DNA of 7,197 nt, taken from positions 1-7,197 of the forward strand of contig VSOA01000200.1 in NCBI GenBank assembly GCA_009774585.1, read 5' to 3'. This DNA is from Lachnospiraceae bacterium (GTDB lineage: Bacteria; Bacillota; Clostridia; Lachnospirales; Lachnospiraceae). Under the pieces are notes generated by a model. It ran no database searches. It was not told where the DNA came from and saw only the letters and a program-made list of their open reading frames with translations. Positions 1 through 5,209 of the stretch are shown here, piece after piece. The translations under genes were made by a program, and so were the position numbers. Numbering within the stretch: position 1 is the first letter of the stretch; the number at the start of each line of letters is the position of its first letter.

Positions 1-80
1 AAAAAAGTGGGTGATTTTTGAAAAAGGGAGCCTGAAAGCCTTGTAAAATAAGGGCTGAAGATTCCGAGAAGTTATTTTTA

Positions 81-737
81 ATGAAAGGAGGAAAGAGAAA
101 CGGTTCATTTATACTAGTTTTCACAATCATCCTAACAATTGGCGCAGGTATGTTGATTGGATGTTCTATTCAAAAACCTAAGGAAGACCCTATGACTGAA
201 TCTATTGTAGACAATATGACTGAATCTGAATCTATTGCAGGCAATTCAGAACCTTTGAGTACGGAAGATCAGACGAGCAATGATATTAGTACCACAACGC
301 TTACTTTCCTACTGGAAGGTGAACTGGAAGAGACGACTGCCAAACTGTATGTCGGTAACGGATATTCTATCTATATTCCGGATGAATCACCGTATTCAGC
401 GGTTGAAAGCGCTCCGGTATGGGAACAGACTGTACCGGACACATGGGTATACGCATATAACGACCGGATTCGCTTTTATATTGAACGTCATGAAAATACA
501 AGCATAGCGGATGTAGAAGCAGAATTGTCAGATATACACGAATTCACAGCAGACAACAACACTTCTTCTGGAAGAATTGAAATGGTAAAGCAGGAAGATA
601 ATCTGATCACTCGTGTACGACTCATGGAATCCACGGACGATGTATGGTGTATATTCTATGCTTATCCGGAGGATGCCATAGAAGGTGCCGGCGCAAGAAT
701 TCCCGTAATCATTGACACGTTTGCCGTCACACCTTAA
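81..737 (+). CDS. Small secreted lipoprotein of unknown function
   Basis: This 218-residue protein has a lipoprotein signal peptide. A basic N-terminus (KGGKR) is followed by a hydrophobic stretch at about residues 9-26 and a lipobox LIGC ending at Cys28, so the mature protein should be lipid-anchored on the outer face of the membrane. Residues 29-72 form a low-complexity acidic, Ser/Thr-rich linker. It contains a near-duplicate pair, MTESIVDN (38-45) and MTESESIAGN (46-55). Residues 73-218 look like one compact beta-rich domain, with GYSIYIP at 94-100 and an aromatic cluster around TWVYAY (121-126). I do not recognise a named domain or a catalytic motif. ATG 81 is the only usual start that keeps the signal peptide: no in-frame ATG, GTG or TTG occurs between it and the stop at 33-35. 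It lacks an upstream Shine-Dalgarno, and the only AAAGGAGG lies just inside the gene at 84-91. No terminator is obvious after the stop. The gene is confident; the function is unknown. Confidence 0.8.
   Translation: MKGGKRNGSFILVFTIILTIGAGMLIGCSIQKPKEDPMTESIVDNMTESESIAGNSEPLSTEDQTSNDISTTTLTFLLEGELEETTAKLYVGNGYSIYIPDESPYSAVESAPVWEQTVPDTWVYAYNDRIRFYIERHENTSIADVEAELSDIHEFTADNNTSSGRIEMVKQEDNLITRVRLMESTDDVWCIFYAYPEDAIEGAGARIPVIIDTFAVTP
192..245 (+). repeat. Imperfect tandem duplication in the lipoprotein linker
   Basis: Copy 1 spans 192-215 and copy 2 spans 216-245. Both begin ATGACTGAA and continue TCTATTG(T/C)AG(A/G)CAAT. Copy 2 carries six extra bases (TCTGAA, 225-230) that duplicate a Ser-Glu pair. 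The copies encode MTESIVDN and MTESESIAGN. The two synonymous or near-synonymous changes suggest a recent in-frame duplication in a flexible linker, where length changes would be tolerated. Confidence 0.75.
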
Positions 738-852
738 GATATTATCAATTTGAATTCGCCGATTCTTGGTTCCCTTACTGTAAATCAAGTATGTAGCAAT
801 GTATGACAATAACGTTTCTTTATATATTTTGTATAGCATTCTTTTAAAATAT

Positions 853-881
853 TTGCTTTTTGTGTGAGAAATGTATATAAT
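853..881 (+). promoter_or_regulatory. Sigma-A-type promoter of the cytidylate-kinase-like gene
   Basis: A -35 element TTGCTT (853-858) is separated by exactly 17 bases from a perfect -10 element TATAAT (876-881). The expected transcription start is near 888, giving a leader of about 50 bases before ATG 937. This is the best promoter match in the window. It sits just downstream of the lipoprotein gene and makes the kinase an independent unit. Confidence 0.75.
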
Positions 882-891
882 ATAAATATAC

Positions 892-908
892 TTATCTTTT
901 TAAGATAA
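892..908. repeat. Short inverted repeat in the 5' leader of the kinase-like gene
   Basis: TTATCTT (892-898) and AAGATAA (902-908) are perfect 7-base arms around a TTT loop. They begin about 4 bases after the predicted transcription start and lie upstream of the ribosome binding site. The position suits an operator or a weak transcript-stabilising hairpin, but the arms are almost entirely A/T, so chance is a fair explanation. Confidence 0.35.
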
Positions 909-936
909 AGATTTACGTGAGAAAGGGTGATGCTTA

Positions 937-1563
937 ATGAATACAATTATTACAATTGGACGTCAGTTTGGTTCCGGAGGTCGTGAAATTGGCAAGAAAG
1001 TTGCAGAATATTTCGGAATCAAATTTTATGATAAGGATCTTTTGACAAGAGCAGCGAAAGAGAGCGGGTTCTGTGAGGAGATGATACAGAGTCATGACGA
1101 GCGACCGACAAACTCATTTCTTTATAACCTTGTGATGGATACTTATTCATTCGGATATAATTCTTCTTCCTTTGTAGATATGCCCATCAGTCATAAAGTT
1201 TTTCTGGCGCAGTTTGATACGATTAAGAAGATTGCAAGTGAAGGTCCCTGCGTGATCGTCGGAAGATGTGCGGATTACGCACTGCACGATTACCAGAACT
1301 GTCTGCATCTTTTTATTCATTCAGATAAGGACAGTAAAGTTAAGCGAATTATGGAGCGTTATGAAGACGTCACAACGGAGCAGAAGGCTATCGACATGAT
1401 GAATAAGAAAGATAAATCCCGCAAGAGCTATTACAATTATTATTCCTCCAAGAAGTGGGGACGGGCGGATAGCTATGATTTGTCCATCAACAGCGGCGTT
1501 CTCGGTATTGACGGGTCTGTGAAACTGATTGCGCAGTTTGTCGAAGATTTTGAGACCCGATAA
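937..1563 (+). CDS. Cytidylate kinase-like family protein (Cytidylate_kin2 type)
   Basis: This 208-residue protein resembles the cytidylate kinase-like family often found in Clostridia (Pfam Cytidylate_kin2). It is a P-loop NMP-kinase fold whose true substrate is not established. The N-terminus has the family signature GRQFGSGGREIG (residues 8-19). This occupies the Walker A position, but the usual GKG/GKT lysine is replaced (GSGGRE). FYDKDLLTRAA (30-40) matches the family's nucleotide-binding region, VGRCADY (108-114) supplies a conserved Arg, and a Lys/Arg-rich segment (157-175, ending KKWG) followed by YDLSINS (180-186) resembles the lid and C-terminal strand. AAGGGTGA at 924-931 gives a good ribosome binding site about 5-6 bases before ATG 937. 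The gene has its own promoter upstream and a strong hairpin terminator 12 bases after its stop, so it is probably monocistronic. It should not be taken for the housekeeping cmk, which carries a normal Walker lysine. Confidence 0.88.
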   Translation: MNTIITIGRQFGSGGREIGKKVAEYFGIKFYDKDLLTRAAKESGFCEEMIQSHDERPTNSFLYNLVMDTYSFGYNSSSFVDMPISHKVFLAQFDTIKKIASEGPCVIVGRCADYALHDYQNCLHLFIHSDKDSKVKRIMERYEDVTTEQKAIDMMNKKDKSRKSYYNYYSSKKWGRADSYDLSINSGVLGIDGSVKLIAQFVEDFETR

Positions 1564-1575
1564 AGAAACTAAAGT

Positions 1576-1607
1576 AAAGGACGAGAGATTTTGCTTTCGT
1601 CCTTTTT
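1576..1607 (+). terminator. Strong intrinsic terminator after the kinase-like gene
   Basis: The arms AAAGGACGAGAG (1576-1587) and CTTTCGTCCTTT (1594-1605) form a 12-base-pair stem with one G-U pair and a six-base loop (ATTTTG). The stem runs into a T-tract at 1603-1607. It starts 12 bases after the stop at 1563. Anything expressed from 1636 onward would therefore need its own promoter or read-through. Confidence 0.88.
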
Positions 1608-1635
1608 GCGTGTAGTGCGGGGATTTAGTAACCTT

Positions 1636-1722
1636 ATGAAAAAAGAGGAAAGAAAACGGTATAACCCATATCTGAAAGATGATTCGTCTAATCCGCCACC
1701 ACAACCGGACAATGAGCACTGA
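1636..1722 (+). CDS. Tiny hydrophilic ORF, possible remnant
   Basis: A 28-codon ORF starts MKKEERKRYNPYL and ends with a proline-rich segment, NPPPQPDNEH. It is strongly basic at the N-terminus, with no membrane segment or known motif. No clear promoter or Shine-Dalgarno lies between the terminator at 1607 and ATG 1636. Its end overlaps the next ORF: ATG 1712 lies inside it in the +1 frame. It could be a genuine small protein paired with the next ORF, or the leftover N-terminus of a decayed gene. I cannot choose between these from this sequence alone. Confidence 0.3.
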   Translation: MKKEERKRYNPYLKDDSSNPPPQPDNEH

Positions 1723-1952
1723 AATCTATGCGATCATTTCACCGATATTTGTTGCCGTGGCAATGTTTCTTTATGCATATAGATACCATACGTTCCGGAC
1801 AATATCCGATTACCACACAACTTTATGCTGTAACGCTTGCCGATAATCCAAATGAAAATGTCGAATTGTTCTTAGATTGGATGACTAGTCCTCAAGATCA
1901 GCAAATCGTGTCAGATACCGGATACATCGCGATATACAGCCTTGACGAGTAG
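1712..1952 (+). pseudogene. Decayed locus: membrane-anchor ORF joined out of frame to a PstS-like C-terminal remnant
   Basis: Two fragments lie in different frames. From ATG 1712 a 44-codon ORF (stop 1844-1846) begins MSTEIYAIISPIFVAVAMFL and has one clear hydrophobic membrane segment at about residues 5-22. After about residue 26 it loses protein-like character. From about 1782 the next frame reads DTIRSGQYPITTQLYAVT and later LDWMTSPQDQQIVSDTGYIAIY, ending at TAG 1950-1952. That pattern (SG.YP, then LDW..S..GQ.IV...GY) is typical of the C-terminus of PstS/PBP-like phosphate-binding proteins, here with DQ where GQ is usual. Such proteins normally exceed 250 residues, so most of the domain is missing. 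My inference is an internal deletion near 1780-1790 that joined an N-terminal anchor to the C-terminal end and shifted the frame. The alternative is two unrelated remnants side by side. Confidence 0.6.
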
Positions 1953-2034
1953 TCAATTATTCGATATAGAACTATGCGCAAAACACAAGTTTAACGAATA
2001 GATATAGGTTATAAAAGGAGCATATCAGAGGTAC

Positions 2035-2487
2035 TTATGTATATAATTCCTCCGAATCCAGCCAGACCGTGAACGGTCCGTCATTAACGATGGATACCTG
2101 CATATCGGCGCCAAATTCACCGTGTTCAACTTTTGGTATATATTCCCGGCATTTTTTAATAATATATTGGTAGAGCTGCTCCGAAGATTCCGGTTTGCCA
2201 GCCTTCAGAAACGACGGTCTGTTTCCGTGTTTACAATCGGCGTATAGTGTGAATTGTGAAATAATTAACAGTTCGCCGTTGACGGAGGAAAGATTCAAAT
2301 TTGTCTTGCCGTTCTCATCACTAAAAATACGCAGGTTCACTAATTTTTGAACCATTTTATCTGCAATTTCCTCGGTATCACTGTCAGAAATACCGACAAA
2401 CACGCAAAATCCCTGTTTAATTTCACCGACCGTATGGTTATCTATCGAAACGCCTGCACTACTTACTCTCTGAATCAGAAATCTCAT
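2035..2487 (-). CDS. dtd: D-aminoacyl-tRNA deacylase (DTD)
   Basis: DTD hydrolyses the ester between a D-amino acid (for example D-Tyr) and tRNA in the cytosol, recycling mischarged tRNA; it can also clear Gly-tRNA(Ala). The family signatures are clear. The N-terminus is MRFLIQRVSSAGV, SQFTLYAD (79-86, counted from the GTG) contains the active-site Ser-Gln-Phe-Thr, and NDGPFT (137-142) supplies the Gly-cisPro motif, with Phe where many members have Val (GPVT). The length of about 150 residues is normal. I chose ATG 2487 over GTG 2493 because an AAGAGAG stretch (2496-2502) sits 8 bases upstream of the ATG but only 2 from the GTG, and MRFLIQRV is the usual start of the family. Its first 29 bases overlap the 3' end of the AI-2E permease gene on the same strand, so translational coupling is likely. 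No convincing terminator follows its stop. Confidence 0.95.
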   Translation of the reverse strand: MRFLIQRVSSAGVSIDNHTVGEIKQGFCVFVGISDSDTEEIADKMVQKLVNLRIFSDENGKTNLNLSSVNGELLIISQFTLYADCKHGNRPSFLKAGKPESSEQLYQYIIKKCREYIPKVEHGEFGADMQVSIVNDGPFTVWLDSEELYT

Positions 2488-3769
2488 TGTCACTGCTCTC
2501 TTCTTTCTTCTTTTTCTTTTTCACCGGCGGTACATACTCTGTAAAGACCTTAGATTCTTCAATCTGACCGACCGTCATATAAGGCTGTATGTCTGTAGGG
2601 AGTTCTTTTTTGCGCAGCATTTTGTTAACAGATGCCCTGACACCAGCATAAAATACGGCAAAAATCGGTACGCCTACCACCATACCCGGCACGCCGAACA
2701 GTCCGCCGAAAATAGTGATTGCAAAGATCACCCAGAATCCGGAAAGGCCTGTAGAATCACCCAATATCTTCGGTCCGAGGATATTACCGTCAAACTGCTG
2801 GATGATGAGTATCAAAATCGTAAAATATAAAGCATGCATCGGGTCAACCATCAATACCAGCAACGCGCTCGGTATTCCGCCAATCCACGGTCCGAAGAAC
2901 GGAATGACATTGGTCACGCCGATAATCACACTTACCAGAATTGCATATGGAGTACCGATAATACTCGTACAGACAAAACATATAATGCCGATAATAATGG
3001 AATCGACAATCTTTCCGCCTATAAATCCGATAAATGTACTATGGATAAATCTAAAATTAGATATTACTTCGTTGCCGGCTTTACGGTCAAATAACGCATA
3101 AGCAATCTTTTTGGCCTGACCTGCAAATTTCTCTTTGCTTCCGAGTACATAGATGGAAATAATAAATCCGATAACAAAATTCCATAAGGCTTTAAAAATA
3201 CTAAGAACACTCATTGAAAGTGTTTTGACCAATTCGTTAATATGAGGCAGTAAATTGGTATTAAAATATTCCAATAATTTAGGTGAATATTGTGTAATCA
3301 ATCCGTTCACCGTTTCTTCTAAATCCGGATTATTCTTCATAAGTCCAAGCGCCCAGTTCGTGAGGTTATTGATATAAATCGGGAACTGGAAAATAATGCT
3401 TTGAATACTGCGTACTACTTCCGGAATAATCAAACCGAAAAATTCATAGCAGATAATCAATATTAGAACAACCGTAACTAATATAGAAAGACCTCTCATC
3501 CGCCGTTTACTCTTATCCGTCAAGGGGATTTTGGCTTTCACATATAACGGTTTGATGATATATTTTTCAATTTTGTTGAGCACGGGGGTCATTAAATATG
3601 CGAGTATAAAGCCATCAATAATCGGCATTGCGATTCCGAGGAATGTCTTAATACCATATGAAAGACTGGATCTGTGAAAGAGAATATAATAGAATAAAAT
3701 ACTTGCCACAATCACAAGGAAAGCCGTAAGCCCCCAATACAGATATTTTTTTTCAAATTTGAATTTCAT
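2459..3769 (-). CDS. AI-2E/PerM family membrane transporter
   Basis: This polytopic inner-membrane protein belongs to the AI-2E transporter (PerM/YdiK-like) family. Members have been linked to autoinducer-2 export or ion antiport, but the substrate of this one cannot be read from sequence. Counting from ATG 3784 (441 residues), hydrophobic segments lie at about 16-36, 45-66, 100-120, 197-215, 250-277, 280-300, 304-330 and 350-383. A large less hydrophobic region (about 121-195) lies between the early and late helices. The hallmarks are NVIPFFGPWIGGIP (292-305) and FDGNILGPKILGDSTGLSG (331-349). The C-terminus is a charged tail with six consecutive lysines (422-427) and an acidic Ser/Glu/Asp end. 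I prefer ATG 3769 because TGGAG (3779-3783) lies 9 bases upstream, whereas ATG 3784 has no Shine-Dalgarno. Its 3' end overlaps dtd, so the two are probably co-transcribed. Confidence 0.92.
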   Translation of the reverse strand: MKFKFEKKYLYWGLTAFLVIVASILFYYILFHRSSLSYGIKTFLGIAMPIIDGFILAYLMTPVLNKIEKYIIKPLYVKAKIPLTDKSKRRMRGLSILVTVVLILIICYEFFGLIIPEVVRSIQSIIFQFPIYINNLTNWALGLMKNNPDLEETVNGLITQYSPKLLEYFNTNLLPHINELVKTLSMSVLSIFKALWNFVIGFIISIYVLGSKEKFAGQAKKIAYALFDRKAGNEVISNFRFIHSTFIGFIGGKIVDSIIIGIICFVCTSIIGTPYAILVSVIIGVTNVIPFFGPWIGGIPSALLVLMVDPMHALYFTILILIIQQFDGNILGPKILGDSTGLSGFWVIFAITIFGGLFGVPGMVVGVPIFAVFYAGVRASVNKMLRKKELPTDIQPYMTVGQIEESKVFTEYVPPVKKKKKKEESSDNEISDSESK

Positions 3770-3778
3770 TTGATGTAA

Positions 3779-3783
3779 CTCCA
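3779..3783 (-). promoter_or_regulatory. Ribosome binding site that favours the downstream start of the AI-2E gene
   Basis: Read on the minus strand, TGGAG is followed by 9 bases and then ATG at 3769-3767. The upstream in-frame ATG at 3784 overlaps this motif and is preceded by an A/T-rich stretch (AATTTAGA) with no purine-rich site. The shorter start, giving MKFKFEKKYLYW, is therefore more likely. Confidence 0.5.
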
Positions 3784-3865
3784 TTCTAAATTAGTATAAT
3801 TGAAATGCAACTGTTAAAATATCAAAATACATGTCAGTCCGCACTCATATAGTCGCAATATATTA

Positions 3866-3874
3866 AGTATACCA
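3866..3874 (-). promoter_or_regulatory. Candidate extended -10 promoter for the AI-2E-dtd unit
   Basis: On the minus strand, TGGTATACT is a TGn-extended -10 element with TATACT matching the consensus at five of six positions. No good -35 lies at the right distance, which extended -10 promoters tolerate. Transcription would start near 3860, leaving a leader of about 90 bases before ATG 3769. A second TATACT-like match closer to the gene, around 3795-3800, lacks a suitable -35. Confidence 0.4.
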
Positions 3875-3934
3875 TTTTTTTCATAATCTGCATTATATTT
3901 TTAAAAATTTAATGCTAAGAAAACGAATATTTTG

Positions 3935-3940
3935 TATAAT
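3935..3940 (+). promoter_or_regulatory. Candidate -10 element of the HIT-ttcA-xer operon
   Basis: A perfect TATAAT (3935-3940) is preceded directly by TG. The -35 region at the normal distance is weak. An A/T-rich stretch upstream, including the palindrome ATTTTTAAAAAT at 3897-3908, could act as an UP-like element. The expected start is near 3947, almost at the GTGGAG that precedes the short leader ORF. Confidence 0.5.
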
Positions 3941-3958
3941 GATAAAGTGGAGAATCAA

Positions 3959-4006
3959 ATGGACGAGAATATAAATTGTTGCCAAAAAACTGTTCAATCG
4001 AGGTAA
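3959..4006 (+). CDS. Possible 15-residue leader peptide upstream of the HIT gene
   Basis: ATG 3959 opens a 15-codon ORF encoding MDENINCCQKTVQSR, ending at TAA 4004-4006. A ribosome binding site, GTGGAG (3947-3952), lies 6 bases upstream. Its last codons overlap the GAGG (4000-4003) that would serve as the ribosome binding site for the HIT gene, and its stop is only 4 bases before ATG 4011. This arrangement fits a translated leader that controls or couples initiation at the HIT gene. It is too short to identify by homology and could be chance. The adjacent cysteine pair (residues 7-8) is its only notable feature. Confidence 0.35.
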   Translation: MDENINCCQKTVQSR

Positions 4007-4010
4007 AATC

Positions 4011-4478
4011 ATGTCAGAAAATATAATATGTAATTGTGGTGTCTGCGAAAGAATCGCTTTGACAAAACAAGGAAACAATCCGTATTTTGTGAGAGAATTG
4101 GAAACAGGATATATTGTGCTCGGGGACCATCAGAGATTTAAGGGATATACCCTGTTTCTATGTAAAGAACATGCCACGGAAATTCATTTTCTTGAGAAAG
4201 AGTTTCGCAGCAAGTTCTTAGAGGAAATGTCGCTGACAGCCGAGGCAGTTTACAATGCGTTTCAACCTGATAAATTGAATTATGAATTGCTCGGAACCGG
4301 GAACGGCGTTCATATGCATTGGCACTTCTTTCCTCGAAGAACGGGTGATACTCCGACACCCGGACCGGTTTGGAGACTGGGAAGTTCAGAGATGAACCAT
4401 GATCAATATCTGCCGACAGAAGAAGAACTGGATAATTTAAAGAAGAAATTGAACAAAGAACTGGACAAACTATTATGA
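4011..4478 (+). CDS. HIT-family nucleotide hydrolase/transferase
   Basis: This 155-residue cytosolic protein of the histidine-triad superfamily hydrolyses or transfers nucleoside phosphates; the substrate of this member is unknown. The catalytic triad HxHxHxx is clear as His101-Met-His103-Trp-His105-Phe-Phe (within GNGVHMHWHFFPR), with His103 in the usual nucleophile position. Asn98 upstream fits the family. Residues 5-60 form the N-terminal part of the fold, and Cys9-x2-Cys12 plus Cys51-x2-His54 could form a structural zinc site like those in some HIT and GalT-type proteins. The C-terminus (134-155) is a charged helix rich in Lys, Glu and Leu. GAGG (4000-4003) lies 7 bases before ATG 4011. 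Its stop overlaps the next start as ATGA (4475-4478), so it is translationally coupled to the TtcA-like gene. Length and motifs are normal for the family. Confidence 0.92.
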   Translation: MSENIICNCGVCERIALTKQGNNPYFVRELETGYIVLGDHQRFKGYTLFLCKEHATEIHFLEKEFRSKFLEEMSLTAEAVYNAFQPDKLNYELLGTGNGVHMHWHFFPRRTGDTPTPGPVWRLGSSEMNHDQYLPTEEELDNLKKKLNKELDKLL

Positions 4479-5209
4479 AACTACAGCAAGTTTACAGCCT
4501 TACTCGTAAGGCAATCGATGATTATCACATGATTGAACCAAATGACAAAATTGCCATTGGCATTTCAGGAGGCAAAGACAGTCTCACACTGCTTTATGCC
4601 CTGCAGGGTCTCAGACGGTTTTATCCGCAGCCCTTTGATTTATGCGCCGTCACGGTTGATCTCGGATTTCACAACTTAAATCTGGACAAAATTAAGGAAT
4701 TGTGCGCCTCGCTTGATGTAGAATATCATATTGTAAAGACAGACATCGCCAAAATCATCTTTGATGATCGTAAGGAATCCAATCCCTGCTCTCTGTGTGC
4801 CAAGATGCGTAAGGGTGCGTTGAATGACGCCATGAAAGCTTCTGGTTGTAATAAGGTTGCATATGCGCACCATAAAGACGACGTGGTGGAAACCATGATG
4901 ATGTCGCTTATCTATGAAGGAAGATTTCACACTTTCCGCCCGGTCACATATCTGGACCGGACCGACATCACCGTGATACGTCCTTTGATTTATATGCACG
5001 AGGCGGATGTCATCGGGTTTGTGCATAAGTATGATGTTCCGGTGGTAAAAAGTCCTTGCCCTGCTGACGGACATACCAAGCGGGAATATATCAAGAATCT
5101 GATTCGTGAAATTAATCTGAATACGCCGGGCGTCAAGGAAAGACTGTTTACAGCCATTCAAAACGGCAGATTGGAAGGTTGGGAAATAAATGGATACACG
5201 AAAGAATAA
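4475..5209 (+). CDS. ttcA: TtcA-like tRNA 2-thiocytidine biosynthesis protein (PP-loop ATPase)
   Basis: This 244-residue PP-loop ATP pyrophosphatase belongs to the TtcA/TtuA group. TtcA adenylates C32 of tRNA and replaces its oxygen with sulfur, using a [4Fe-4S] cluster. The PP-loop is SGGKDS (residues 31-36). The cluster ligands match TtcA: Cys105-x2-Cys108 in NPCSLCAKMRKG and Cys195 in KSPCPADG. AHHKDDVVET (131-140) corresponds to the GHHxDD motif of E. coli TtcA, and VIRPL (167-171) is also shared. It is shorter than E. coli TtcA (about 311 residues), as is common among clostridial members. The second Cys of the E. coli IPCNLC motif is absent here, although the ligand Cys is kept. It overlaps the HIT gene by 4 bases and the recombinase by 20, in the middle of a three-gene operon. 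The exact modified nucleotide in this organism is not proven. Confidence 0.88.
   Translation: MKLQQVYSLTRKAIDDYHMIEPNDKIAIGISGGKDSLTLLYALQGLRRFYPQPFDLCAVTVDLGFHNLNLDKIKELCASLDVEYHIVKTDIAKIIFDDRKESNPCSLCAKMRKGALNDAMKASGCNKVAYAHHKDDVVETMMMSLIYEGRFHTFRPVTYLDRTDITVIRPLIYMHEADVIGFVHKYDVPVVKSPCPADGHTKREYIKNLIREINLNTPGVKERLFTAIQNGRLEGWEINGYTKE

Noticed and set aside
1..46. Possible C-terminal tail of an upstream gene (frame ending at TAA 44-46)
   Set aside because: Only 14 codons are visible, with nothing diagnostic, and other frames end nearby as well. It cannot be supported.
528..839. Minus-strand open frame of 103 codons
   Set aside because: It is antisense to the lipoprotein C-terminus and continues into AT-rich intergenic DNA. 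There is no start signal and no domain pattern.
1321..1719. Minus-strand open frame of 132 codons with hydrophobic stretches
   Set aside because: It runs across the 3' end of the kinase-like gene and its terminator hairpin, so it is not a credible gene.
1958..2008. Repeated GATATAG and ATTCG/CGAAT arms as a possible terminator or operator
   Set aside because: The arms are short and far apart, and AT-rich DNA gives such matches by chance.
2715..3101. Plus-strand open frames of up to 128 codons within the permease region
   Set aside because: They are antisense to a clear AI-2E family gene, lack ribosome binding sites, and show no protein-like pattern. They are shadows of the real frame.
4676..5161. 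Minus-strand open frame of 161 codons
   Set aside because: It is antisense to the TtcA-like gene, whose motifs are unambiguous, and has no credible start signal.
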